A stretch of 64,000 bases of DNA from contig JAYKKM010000228.1 of the NCBI GenBank assembly GCA_035772405.1, positions 1,303,501-1,367,500 of the forward strand, written 5' to 3'. This document shows, in pieces, positions 1 through 9,303 of the stretch; position 1 is the stretch's first letter, and every line of letters begins with the position of its first letter. This DNA is from Chrysogorgia sp. JL179-B06. Its lineage: Eukaryota; Cnidaria; Anthozoa; Scleralcyonacea; Chrysogorgiidae. The notes beneath the pieces were generated by a model that had not been told where the DNA came from, did not search any database, and was given only the letters and a program-made list of their open reading frames with translations. The translations under genes were made by a program, and so were the position numbers.

Positions 1-59
1 GCTTGGACTCTCTGCAGGCGGCAACGTTATAATGCTATAATGTTAACGTTATAATGCTG
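1..59 (-). pseudogene. BEL/Pao remnant at the left window edge
   Basis: This short stretch lies left of a LINE insertion and should belong to the same antisense BEL/Pao element as 1350-1910, because the LINE between them is bounded by the direct repeat TAATGCTG. It contains the 14-bp word AACGTTATAATGCT twice (25-38 and 47-58 region), so the target was already locally rearranged. No protein can be read with confidence. Confidence 0.35.
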
Positions 60-1341
60 TGGTCCTATTGGACATGAGTAAGGTATTCAATAGTCTAGAC
101 CATAAAATCCTTATGCTAAAACTGCAAGATGCCGGAATGTCGCCTGCCGCCCTAAATTGGTTTTTAAGTTATCTGTCGAATAGATACCAAGCAGTTCATA
201 TTAACTCTACGCTTTCTGATAAACTAGCAGTACATAGCAGAGTTCCACAAGGAAGTATCCTAGGACCCATTCTTTTTAGTATTTATGTTAATGACTTACC
301 AGCAATTCCTCAAAGTTGCTCATCCAAGATTTATGTTGACGATAATAAACTTTATATAACTTTTCCTGTTCAACAATGTGCTCTTGCAGTAACTAAGTCT
401 AAGATGAATGATGATTTATGCAGGATTCGTGATTGGTGCTTCGACAACTGTCTCCTTCTTAATGCACCTAAGACAAAATTAATGCTTTTTGGCAAGCCGC
501 CAAATGATCACGAAAATCCCTAACTTCCGTCTGTCTTTACTTGGTAAGGAACTAATACCTGCACAATCAGCCAAAGATCTCGGAGTAATTTTTGACCCGA
601 GCCTTTCTTTTGATCCTCATGTTGTCAAAACTGTTTCTTCATGCATGTCAAGTTTAGCGCAGATTAACCGAGTGAAACATGTCTTGAATAGAGACTTACT
701 TATTACAGTCATTCAGCAAAATGTATTATTGTTCATCTGTATGGGCTAACACCACTGCAAGTAATATTTGTAAACTTCAGTCAGTACAGAATTTTGCCGC
801 CCGAATAATCACTAACTCTAGTAAATTCGACCATATTACCCCATTGTTGAATGAACTGCGCTGGATTCCCGTTCAACTCTTTTATCGTGATGCTATATTA
901 ACTTTTAAATGTATGAATGGAACTGCACCTGATTATTTATCCAAGCAATTTGTGAAGAGAGGCAGTATAAGTGGACGTTGTACCCGAAATTCGCAATCTT
1001 TAAATATTCCCTTTTATAAAAGCGCCACTGGCCAAAGAACGTTTTATTATCGACCTGTTTCTCTCTGGAACGCTCTTCCAGTGAACATTAAATCCAGTGC
1101 GTCAATACATATTTTTAAAAGTAAACTTCGTAGACATCTCTTAGAATCTTGTTCTTGATTTTTTACTTTCATTTTGAATATCATAGTATCTTATCTTAAA
1201 TTTAATTATTTATAATTCATAGTAACTTATTATGTAATATATATACTCATAAGCTTAGTATTTGTAATTGTCTCTGAAAAGCCCCTTTGGGGAGAGTTCA
1301 ATAAAGTATTGTATTGTATTGTATTGTATTGTATTGTATTG
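60..1341 (+). mobile_element. 5'-truncated non-LTR retrotransposon (LINE) with pentanucleotide tail
   Basis: The element starts inside the reverse transcriptase and ends in an AATAAA-like run followed by about seven TATTG units (1306-1341). Eight identical bases, TAATGCTG, lie on both sides (52-59 and 1342-1349), which fits a target-site duplication made by target-primed reverse transcription. The coding part is in three frames (59-523, 489-749, 721-1158), so it is dead. Visible RT motifs are LDMSKVFNSLDH, SRVPQGSILGP and a catalytic box reading YVDD, where related LINEs usually have FADD. The C-terminal part (AARII..., PVSLWNALP) is typical of CR1/L2/Rex-like LINEs. It is inserted in an antisense BEL/Pao element. 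Confidence 0.85.
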
Positions 1342-1349
1342 TAATGCTG

Positions 1350-1910
1350 GTCGAAACTTTGAATGTAAAATGGTCCTCTTTGTTGTTCCAAACCACACCC
1401 AGGACAGGACCTTTTCTTCTGTGTTGGTCTTCAGAAATTTCACACCTTGCTCTCTTGTTTGCACATGATATTCTTTCAGGGTTTCATTCGACAGCCATTC
1501 TTTTACTTGGAATCCACCTTTCTCCAACACGTCATCGATATCTTTGGTGAGCTGCTGAGCTTCCTGGACAAGTATTGTCCTTCAATACCTTCAATACCAA
1601 AGTGCCTGGTGGTCTATCTGTGTCCATATTCCTCCATAAAAACGATGGACATGCTGGTCTTCTTCTGGTATGCGGAGTCTGTGGTACATCTTCGATATGT
1701 CTCCACTAACTGCTACTGGATTCTCTCGGAAGCGAAGGATTACGCCAAACATATTGTGCAAAATGTCAGGCCCTTTGATCCAACAATCATTTAAACAATG
1801 TCCCTTGTATCTGGACGACGAATTGAATACGATTCTTACAGGTGTGCTCTTCTTTTCTGGTCGTACAACTTCGTGGTGTGCGATGTAGTGAACAGGATCT
1901 TTGAAAATCG
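1350..1910 (-). pseudogene. BEL/Pao reverse transcriptase remnant (element 1)
   Basis: Read on the minus strand, this stretch encodes BEL/Pao RT sequence: a segment HYIAHHEVVRPEKKSTP then RIVFNSSSRY, GDISKMYHR, and downstream LEKGGFQVKEWLSN. These match the order of RT motifs in Pao-type pol. Stops and frameshifts break it. It is the distal part of the pol gene whose proximal parts are at 4653-4886 and 23406-23950. It is separated from the former by a LINE and from the latter by the Polinton. Confidence 0.75.
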
Positions 1911-2002
1911 CATTTCGTTCATTTCCACCATCTTATTTTATAAAATTTTATAGAATATACCGTAGAAAATCCCATTTCGTTCATTTCCACCATCTTATTT
2001 TA
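1911..2002. repeat. 30-bp direct duplication at the LINE/BEL junction
   Basis: The word beginning CATTTCGTTCATTTCCACC and running into CTTATTTTAT occurs at 1911-1941 and again at 1973-2002, separated by about 30 bp of A/T-rich sequence. The unit comes from the BEL/Pao target, which reads on the minus strand towards KDPVHYIAHH. The second copy abuts the TTATTTTA-rich 3' end of the minus-strand LINE. It may record the target duplication plus a slipped insertion. Confidence 0.55.
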
Positions 2003-2403
2003 TTTATTTTATTTTATTAGCTTCGCCATATGTAACCTACATACAAAATACAAATAATACACACAATAAACAATAAGTTTAACAATGGCAGGGGATCCAC
2101 AACAGCGTTAGCTAATTACTGTGGGCCCTTAGACGTATACAAAAGGTAGAATGTTAACTATAGAAAAAATATGTCACACTACAATATGAATATTACATAC
2201 AACAAGAAATTGGACCAGAGAGACTATACGAGAAGAGTTACATTTGAGACAAATAGATTTGAACGTACGAGGATCTTCACAATTGTAACAAGTTTTCAAA
2301 GATGAAAAATACTAATTAAGCATAACTAATTTAAATGATTTAAGGTTATTTGTGAAGTGCAGTTTATCGGCAAGATGGTTCCAAATTCGGCAGGTTCTGA
2401 TGA

Positions 2404-4494
2404 CTAAGGATTTTTGATAGGTATAGTTGTTATACATTGACGGATGATAAATTTAGCTGTGTTACCATTAGAAGATCTGGTTGGTCTGGAAGTACGGATA
2501 ACGGGAAGGACGGAAGATTTAAGATTAATTAATCCATGTGTTATTTTGAAAAATAAAACCATGTCTAAATATTCATGCCAGTAACAGATTGGGATGAGCG
2601 ACAAGTACTGCATCCTGGTGTTGTAGTTTATAGCACAGGAAAATAGCAGGTTGAGGATGTATTTGGTTGATCTCCTCTGAATTCGTTCCAGCTGGATTAT
2701 CTGTTCAATCGACTGTGGAGCCCAGATTTGTGTCGCGTATCCCAGGTGGGACGCACTAAAGCAAGATATAGCGTGCGTCTCACCGCAGTATTCTGGATGA
2801 ACCTAGTGTTCCTTCTGATGTATCCAAGGAGTTTATTTGCCAGTGAAGATTGCTCGTTTACTTGTTTATTCCATGTTAATTTGCTTGTTACCCAGACGCC
2901 AACATCTCTTTCAGTTTCTGTTGTTTCTAGGGTGGAGTTGTTGAACGTGTAAGTGTGTTCTATTGGCTTGGTCTTCCTTGTGATCCTCTGGGCTTTACAT
3001 TTGGTCTCATTGAACATGATCCCAGACATTAACGACCAGGCTTGTAAATTGTTCAGGTCATCCTGGAGGAATGTACCGTCGTCCGAGGAATTCATAACCG
3101 TGAAGAGTTTTGTGTCGTCGGCGAACATTGCAACTTGACTTGACTTAATTACGTTAGGGAGGTCGTTGACGTATAATACAAATAAAGCAGGGCCGAGAAT
3201 AGAGCCTTGAGGTACACCTGAACTAACGGGAAGTGTATTCGAGGTGGCGCCAAGAACAGTTACACGTTGGCGGCGATCCATTAGATATGATCGGAACCAC
3301 TGGAGGAGGCTGCCTCCAAAACCAGCCATGCGTAGTTTGTGTATCAGGCGCTTGTGGTTAACCTTGTCAAAAGCCTTTGACATATCAAGGTAAACCGTGT
3401 CTATTTGACCTCCGCTATCCAGTATTGAACCAATGTAGTCGATGACTTCCAGAAGATTAGTTGCGCAAGATCTACCGGTAACAAATCCATGTTGGCATGC
3501 CTTGATTTGCTCGAATAGGAAGGTGCTTGATGTTGTTAAAAACACAGCGTTCCAACACTTTAGATACCAGTGAGAGTAGTGAGATGGGTCTATAATTTTC
3601 CGTGTGCTGCCTCTCTCCCTTTTTATACACAGGCACGACGTTAGCCATTTTCCACTCCAGGGGTATGACACCTTGTTGTAAAGATTTATTAAACAGCGTG
3701 CACAGAGATGGAGAAATGACGGAAGCTGCTTCTTTGAGCAGTCGTGCTGGAATGTTGTCAGGTCCAGTGGCTTTTGTCACGTCAAGGGACTCAAGTACAG
3801 CTTGGACTTTCTCAACGGTTAAAGTTAGATCGATCATAACAAGGTCCACTGGTTCGCAGTCGGTTTCCTCCGGGAGGTTGTCAGATGTAAATACCGATGT
3901 GAAGTAGTTGTTGAACATATTAGCTATTTCTGCAGGGTTTTCAGCGGTGGTTCTTGGCGACTGAACTTCTTGGTCTGCAGCTGTCGCACAAGCCATGGAA
4001 ATAAGATCGGAATCGACTCGAATGTTACGAGTTTTGGATTTCTGTTTCAGTATTGACCAAAAACCTTTTGGGTTACTCTGAAAATGATTTTCAAGAGAAT
4101 TGAAGAAGATATCCCGTCTTTCCCGTAGCATACGTTTTACTTCTGCGCGCAAGTTCTTAAATTTTTCTCTCAGGTGATCAGTCGGACAAGATTTCAATTT
4201 TTGACGGATTGTGTTCTTTTTCTTGATCATGTTTAATATAGCGCCATTAATCCAAGGTACGGGGTTGCGTCCTTTTAGTTTCTTGTAGGGTATGTGATCA
4301 GCGACTGCCTCCAGAAAAATATTTTTCCAACTCTGCCAGTCATCATCTATACTATCTTCATGATCTACAACTGAAGACATGTTTATAGCCGAGAGAGCGG
4401 CGCGCAAGTTTTTGAAATTTCCTTTTTTGTAATCGTAGACCGATCTTCGAAACTTTGTTGGAGCTTTAATAAATGCATTAAACTCGTAATACAT
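2404..4494 (-). pseudogene. LINE ORF2 reverse transcriptase, frameshifted
   Basis: The coding region lies in several frames: 3472-4494 (340 aa), 2697-3671 (324 aa) and a tail piece 2404-2613. The first has the linker and RT palm entry (TKATGPDNIPARLLKEAA, WKMANVVPVYKKGE, NYRPISLLS). The second has VYLDMSKAFDKVNH, SSGVPQGSILGP and the catalytic MFADDTKLF. The frame switches near 3500-3560, in the HGFVTGRSC motif. The tail (NNTRMQYLSLI-like, FKITHGLINL) is the usual CR1/L2-type C-terminus. The intact FADD box shows that it was once an active enzyme. The frameshifts mean that it no longer is. Confidence 0.85.
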
Positions 4495-4609
4495 GACGCA
4501 GTGGTCCGTGAAAACTGCAGCATCTTGGTTATGCTAACATGTTCTGGTGCACTAGTGATTATAAGATCGAGGATGCTATTCCCACGCGTAGTGGTGTTGT
4601 TAAGTTGAG

Positions 4610-4651
4610 TTAAAAAGTGGTCATTAAAAAGTGGTCATTAAAAAGTGGTCA
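4610..4651. repeat. Three tandem 14-bp units at the LINE 5' end
   Basis: The unit TTAAAAAGTGGTCA is repeated three times without change (4610-4623, 4624-4637, 4638-4651), directly at the 5' boundary of the minus-strand LINE. Such short perfect repeats at a LINE 5' junction may come from template slippage during second-strand synthesis. They could also be a later polymerase slip. Confidence 0.8.
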
Positions 4652-4652
4652 T

Positions 4653-4886
4653 CTGCTGATTGTATGCCTTTGCGTGATCTGGGTTCTTCGTCAGTCGTCT
4701 CTCAATAGTTTCTAATTTCTGGATTGCTTGCTCTCGGTTATCAGGAAGCGTCTTTGGATCCTTTTTCCAAGGATATGGGATTACCCACTGGTTATCAATC
4801 TTCGTGCAAGACTCTTCGACGAACTTTGCTTCTTCTTGCTCGATTTGACTTAACTTTCTACTTTCACCATAATTTGGTTGAATGTT
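4653..4886 (-). pseudogene. BEL/Pao pol segment between LINE and Polinton (element 1)
   Basis: Read on the minus strand from 4886, the sequence continues the pol reading frame that is broken off at 23405 on the other side of the Polinton. It runs QPNYGESRKLSQIEQEEAKF, then WVIPYPWKKDPKTLPDN and RRLTKNPDHAKAYNQQM. This is the conserved N-terminal approach to the BEL/Pao RT (E-rich segment, PWK..., LPDN). The segment then runs into the LINE at 4651. It fixes the Polinton insertion point to the codon. Confidence 0.85.
4881..4886. repeat. Polinton target-site duplication, left copy
   Basis: AATGTT here and AATGTC at 23400-23405 flank the AGTAGTATAG...CTATACTACT termini. Five of six bases match. 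A 5-6 bp duplication is the known hallmark of Polinton integrases. Removing the element and one copy leaves the BEL/Pao reading frame in register across the site, which independently supports the boundary. Confidence 0.85.
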
Positions 4887-5058
4887 AGTAGTATAGAGAG
4901 TGGGGCTGCGAGCTCAATCGACCTCAAACACGCGCGTGAGTGCCGAAACAGCGCCAAATTTATACCAAGTCGCGACTCGGAATAAATTTGGCGCTGTCTC
5001 AACACCCTCACGCGTGTCCGACGTCGAATAAGCTCGCAGCCCCACTCTCTATACTACT
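4887..5058. repeat. 172-bp terminal palindrome at the left Polinton end
   Basis: The first 172 bp of the element are themselves an imperfect palindrome centred between 4972 and 4973 (AGTCG|CGACT). The outer arms AGTAGTATAGAGAGTGGGGC and the matching inner arm ending CTATACTACT pair almost perfectly, as do GCGCCAAATTTAT and ATAAATTTGGCGC near the centre. A single strand could fold into an ~85-bp hairpin at the extreme end. The same structure is at 23228-23399. Confidence 0.9.
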
Positions 5059-5184
5059 ACAGTGATCATTAATTAGGCTAAACGCCCATCGAATATGTAC
5101 CAAGTAGCTTTTCGCCGTAAATTTGACATTTTTTCAGCACTCTCACACACATCAAATAATCTTGCAGACCCACTCTCTGCACTA

Positions 5185-5424
5185 ACTCACATTATGTCTG
5201 AAAGAAAATCCTCACAAGAAATCAAGACACATTTCTGACCACCACTCACTGATCGTTTTTCTCATGGGTACCACCCCACTGATTATTGAGAGTCCTAACG
5301 AGAGACAGAAACTCACATTGTGTCTGAGAGAAAATCCTCACAAGAAGTCAAGACACATTTCTGACCACCACTCACTGATCATTTTTCTCATGGGTACCAC
5401 CCCACTGATTATTGAGAGTCACAG
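5185..5424. repeat. 126-bp tandem repeat within the TIR (two copies)
   Basis: A unit beginning ACTCACATT(A/G)TGTCTGA starts at 5185 and again at 5311. It includes GGGTACCACCCCACTGATTA in both copies. The right TIR has the same pair. The short open frame across it (5264-5497 and its mirror) is a by-product of the repeat, not a gene. Confidence 0.85.
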
Positions 5425-5427
5425 TCT

Positions 5428-5590
5428 CGCAAATTTATGTCAAACTGCATTTAGGAAAATAGTCGTTTCAACGCTTTCACAAATTTACGTCAAATAGCAT
5501 TTAGGAAAATAGTCGCTTCAGCACTTTCGCAAATTTGTCAAATCATATTTAGAAAAATAGTCGTCTCAACGCTTTTACAAATTTATGTGT
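5428..5590. repeat. About 3.3 tandem 50-bp units at the inner end of the TIR
   Basis: Units of the form (C/A)GCAAATTT..GTCAAA..ATTTAGGAAAATAGTCG..TCAACGCTTT repeat three times and then partially a fourth. Mirror copies lie at about 22690-22860. Unlike the outer TIR they have diverged clearly between the two ends. Tandem subterminal units could be binding sites for replication or integrase proteins. That is inference only. Confidence 0.75.
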
Positions 5591-5633
5591 CGTAAAAGTG
5601 TCTCGCGCGTGATAAAATTGCCACCCGCAGTGT

Positions 5634-8600
5634 TTAAGACGTGTCAGTGGGTGTGTCTCTCACTACAATGTTTTTGTGACCATATGCGTAGGAGTCAACG
5701 CCATTTTCTAAAAGGTATCGTTTGTCGTCAAAGCAGGATAGCGACACTTTGTTAATTTCGTAACTACCGAGCTGATGCTTGAAACTTCTAATGGTCTTCA
5801 TTGTGTGCCGCACTTGTTTCTGCTCGAGTAGCACGCTTTTGTAGTCCTCGTGTTTGATTACCTTTTTGATTATGTTCTTTCTAATGCCTTTTGCAGTTTT
5901 CCCACCACCTCCATCCTCTTTCAAGTAGCTGTACATCTTACTGCGTAGCCCAACGAACTCGACAATTGGTGTTCCAGCGCACTCGTCTTTCATCTTACCA
6001 ATAACTTTCTTGTTCTCTTTAAAAGCGAATGGGTTGTCTGCAGGGTAATCACTATTGTCAAACTTTTCGCGCTCCTCCATGAAGTCAGAATAGACGTCGT
6101 CAGTTTTAATTGTGTACAACAGGCTGTCAGTGTCAGTGAAGTGTAATCTGCAAGTGTCGCTAGAGTACTTTTTCATGATGTAGTTGTAGTGGAAATCATA
6201 CATCAGAGTTTTACTCAAGTCTAGTATACACATACCCACGTACGCAGGTCGATTTAATGTCAGCGTTTCTTTAACTTTGTGGACAGCGACTAAGTTCTCG
6301 CTAAATATTTTGCAAGACACGAACGTTGGCTTCGAGACAAGCTTTTTTAGTTTCTTCGCAGTGGTCACTAATTTTACGTCCACGCGCTTTCTCAAATTTT
6401 CCATTGTTTTCCCAAACACGCTGTTGTTCATCAACTTGAAGAAATCCTTCTCGAAAGCGTTCTTAGCCGCAGTTCTTTTGACTGTGTTAAAGTCGATGTA
6501 CTTGCCCAACCACTTGGACTGATCAAATTGTAGGACCCTGTGGACCTTTTTGATTTTCAACCCAAGGTCCATGTACAACTGCAGGTTTCTATAATGACAC
6601 ACATACTTTTCTTTGCCCATCAAGTTAGTCACCAGCTTTTTCACACCGCCAACACTCACATTAAACTTGTTTTTGATTTTCGTGCAGTACTCCGACAGCA
6701 TGTCGACAGTTATTTCCATCTTCTCAGGGGCAAGTGGGTAATCGTTGTGTAGGTCATGCAAATTGTCTGGGTACTCCAAGTCGACTTCAAGTAGTAGGCC
6801 CTTTTTACTGTTGTCGTGATAGTCACGCAAGTTCACCTTTTTTATTTCTTTCTTAGTCAACCATTTAAAACCACCCGTGGGGAGACTCTGACTCATTGCC
6901 CATCCATACAAGTTGTTGGCGTCAAGGTACATCAGGTACTTTGACTCTTGCGTTTTGTCATACCCTTCCATGTATTTATTGTTTGCCACACCGTGTCTGT
7001 TGCATATGTAGCTCACACCACCACGCATTCCCAACTCCACAAACTGAAACATGTCAATGTCGGACAACAAATCAAGTTCCACACCAGTCATCTTCAACAT
7101 CGCGTCCCAAGCCAACCCGGGCGATGTAAAATAATGACACGGGTCTAGTTTATACTCGCGATGACATGTCTTCCTAAAGTTCTCGAAAACGTCAGCAAGC
7201 AAGAGCACATCGCTTTTTAAATACAGGTCGTGATACTCACCCATATTTTCGACATTAAAGTTGTCCCACACATCATGAGCGCGCTCAAACATTTCTTCCG
7301 TAATGTGTTCGTCGTTCATGAGAATGCTGTAGAAATCTTTTTTAGACGGTAGCCCACACTCGTTGAATTTTCTAAAAGAATCCATGTAGTCATAAGGATA
7401 GACTCCTTTTCTTGTCATGAGTGCCAACCCTGTTTCGTGAAACACTTCTGACGTGTATTTGAAAGCGTCTCCTGGTAGGTTCTTCACCAAGTTGTCTAGA
7501 CTCGAACCCATGAATTGAAAGCTGTCCAAGAATACCAAGTTTTTTCCAAGCATGAACGCCATGTACTTCTCCATGTTGTTCGGTATCACATTTATGTCTT
7601 GACCAAACTTACCAATCTCCTGCATGATGAAGTGGCTATCGTAACCGCGTAAGTTATGAAAGATCACAGGAATTTTGTCAGTCAGTCTAAAGTTCACATT
7701 ACAGTCACGATGTGCAGACCCTCTGTACTTACCTGAGACATGACAGTGGTCTCTCACTCTAACGTCAGCGCTAATGTACTCAACACTGCAAATATGACAA
7801 CTTTTAGCCTCGTCAAAGTCCTTCTTATCGTCATCAGTCAGTGTCATCTCTTTGTTAAAGTGACTCTCGGATGTCTCTTTACAATATTCAACAATTTCTA
7901 ACATCTCCCCAATGAACTTGTTGACTGCGTTTTCACCACGGTACACTTTCACTGGCTTACTATACTCGTTGTCGTAGCAACAAACCAGTTTATACCCATA
8001 ACCACAGTCAACGTGTCTCTGATAAGCATTTGTGTAGCTACACTCACTTGTCGCTGTGCGCACCTTCTGTGTGATAGCCTCGAAGTCTGCGTACACCACA
8101 AACGGCACATTTAGTTGTCTACTGTAATTCTCGTATTTCACTTTCATACCTTTTTGCGGCATTTTAATAGCTTGCTTCCCATTGATGACCAAACATACTT
8201 CCACGTGACGTCCAAGCACGTCCGCACGACTAAAACACTGCAGGCAATATCTACAAAAGTGCTTTCTCGCCTTATGCTCTGTCTGACGATACATGAATTT
8301 GTTGAAATCGCGAATGTACACATAATGCTTGTTGCCCTCATCATTAGTTATCAACAATAGGTCCATATGGTTAGGATACACCTCCTTGGAAACATACACA
8401 GGGAATGGCTGCTTATTTTCATACCCAAAGACATTAATGCTAATATCGTTAGCCCTTTCAATCTTGTTGTAATCTTTGAGTGTGACTGGGAAATCAATTC
8501 CATCGTAATTCAGCTCGCTGGTGTGGCTGGCGTACTTAGACGTTCTATCAGAGTTTTTTCCAACAGGGAACTTATGCGCTAGGTGACACCATCTAAAACA

Positions 8601-9293
8601 CTCGTTGTCATCCCCGTTGTTCACGTTTACCAAGCCCTTCATACTGTTGCGCAGCTCCTTTGGCAACGCAATGTAACTACTCCCATTCAAAGGTCTGTAG
8701 ATAGCGACGTTGACGTAGTGCGCGTCCACCTTGTCGATAGTCCATCCAGACCCCTCAGACAGCCACCCAGCTATCCGCGTCAAAATCTGCTCCGACCCAC
8801 GATTGGCGACACCCTCAATGTCGTGCTCGTTAATGACGACGAACGTTTTGCTGTTAAAGTAGGCAGTTTTATATGTGGTCTTATCACGCTCTAGGACTTT
8901 CTCAAAAGTGATCTTAACTGTCTCTACCACTTTCATCCCATTGGTCTCACCTAGTTCACGTCTCAAAAGGCTAGTGACGGCGCCTCTAGTCACGTTTAGT
9001 TGGTTGATATCTCTGGTGTCAATTACTTCGACTCCATAAGACCTTGTGAATCCTCTCAGTGCTCGATCCAACAGATACGTCGACGGTGTGTCACTATGGT
9101 CTTCGACTGTGGGTCGTTCCTCTTGGTCTCCAAAAAAGCCGTGAGCGTTGGCTGCTCTATCTGTTAGTAGGTTTACAACGGCTGCATTTGTGTAGTTAGA
9201 GCGAGTCGCGTCAGTTCTAACAAGTTTCTTATACGCCCGCTCACCAACCTCGACTCGTCTTTTTGTCAGTGGGTTTTTCACGGTCCGACTCAT
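5634..9293 (-). CDS. polB: Protein-primed family B DNA polymerase
   Basis: This 1219-aa enzyme should copy the element from protein-primed linear ends. Motifs in order: an N-terminal KNPLTKRRVEVG segment like the NPLTGR motif of large DNA virus proteins; a C2H2 finger (CRYCLQCFSRADVLGRHVEVC, about 345); exonuclease motif I YADFEA; a zinc cluster CHICSVEY..RDHCHVSGKYRG like endonuclease VII fingers; ExoII HNLRGYDSHF; ExoIII LKSDVLLLADVF; polymerase motif A LDANNLYGWAMS; motif B KLMNNSVFGKTMENLRKR; motif C FTDTDSLLY. All catalytic aspartates are present and the frame is open throughout. The start at 9293 is preceded by AGTATAAGTATAAGCTA. It is the first gene inside the left TIR. Confidence 0.97.
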   Translation of the reverse strand: MSRTVKNPLTKRRVEVGERAYKKLVRTDATRSNYTNAAVVNLLTDRAANAHGFFGDQEERPTVEDHSDTPSTYLLDRALRGFTRSYGVEVIDTRDINQLNVTRGAVTSLLRRELGETNGMKVVETVKITFEKVLERDKTTYKTAYFNSKTFVVINEHDIEGVANRGSEQILTRIAGWLSEGSGWTIDKVDAHYVNVAIYRPLNGSSYIALPKELRNSMKGLVNVNNGDDNECFRWCHLAHKFPVGKNSDRTSKYASHTSELNYDGIDFPVTLKDYNKIERANDISINVFGYENKQPFPVYVSKEVYPNHMDLLLITNDEGNKHYVYIRDFNKFMYRQTEHKARKHFCRYCLQCFSRADVLGRHVEVCLVINGKQAIKMPQKGMKVKYENYSRQLNVPFVVYADFEAITQKVRTATSECSYTNAYQRHVDCGYGYKLVCCYDNEYSKPVKVYRGENAVNKFIGEMLEIVEYCKETSESHFNKEMTLTDDDKKDFDEAKSCHICSVEYISADVRVRDHCHVSGKYRGSAHRDCNVNFRLTDKIPVIFHNLRGYDSHFIMQEIGKFGQDINVIPNNMEKYMAFMLGKNLVFLDSFQFMGSSLDNLVKNLPGDAFKYTSEVFHETGLALMTRKGVYPYDYMDSFRKFNECGLPSKKDFYSILMNDEHITEEMFERAHDVWDNFNVENMGEYHDLYLKSDVLLLADVFENFRKTCHREYKLDPCHYFTSPGLAWDAMLKMTGVELDLLSDIDMFQFVELGMRGGVSYICNRHGVANNKYMEGYDKTQESKYLMYLDANNLYGWAMSQSLPTGGFKWLTKKEIKKVNLRDYHDNSKKGLLLEVDLEYPDNLHDLHNDYPLAPEKMEITVDMLSEYCTKIKNKFNVSVGGVKKLVTNLMGKEKYVCHYRNLQLYMDLGLKIKKVHRVLQFDQSKWLGKYIDFNTVKRTAAKNAFEKDFFKLMNNSVFGKTMENLRKRVDVKLVTTAKKLKKLVSKPTFVSCKIFSENLVAVHKVKETLTLNRPAYVGMCILDLSKTLMYDFHYNYIMKKYSSDTCRLHFTDTDSLLYTIKTDDVYSDFMEEREKFDNSDYPADNPFAFKENKKVIGKMKDECAGTPIVEFVGLRSKMYSYLKEDGGGGKTAKGIRKNIIKKVIKHEDYKSVLLEQKQVRHTMKTIRSFKHQLGSYEINKVSLSCFDDKRYLLENGVDSYAYGHKNIVVRDTPTDTS

Positions 9294-9303
9294 TAGCTTA
9301 TAC

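Larger units (their letters stand above)
2003..4651 (-). mobile_element. 5'-truncated LINE (CR1/Rex/L2-like), antisense
   Basis: This minus-strand non-LTR element begins (at its 5' side, ~4650) in the end of the endonuclease domain (NTTTRGNSILDLIITSAP is legible at about 4600-4540) and runs through a full reverse transcriptase to an A/T-rich 3' end near 2003. It has inserted between the MTT codons and downstream RT of BEL/Pao element 1. Only the 3' ~2.6 kb is present, the usual product of incomplete target-primed reverse transcription. Confidence 0.85.
4887..5627. repeat. Polinton left terminal inverted repeat
   Basis: It is the reverse complement of 22655-23399. The last shared word is GCCACCCG at its inner edge, only 6 bp from the PolB stop. 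The outer ~290 bp differ from the right copy at about one position. The inner part (5420-5627) differs at many more. Inside are, in order, a 172-bp terminal palindrome, a 126-bp tandem duplication and about three 50-bp units. Confidence 0.95.

Noticed and set aside
1268..1794. Plus-strand ORFs over the BEL/Pao remnant
   Set aside because: The coding signal (RT motifs) is on the minus strand.
5264..5497. 77-aa ORF in the left TIR and its mirror at 22786-23019
   Set aside because: It is created by the 126-bp tandem repeat and repeats its own sequence. It has no start context like other element genes and lies in the TIR.
6277..8894. Several plus-strand ORFs opposite PolB
   Set aside because: They are antisense shadows of an intact 1219-aa gene with full catalytic motifs.
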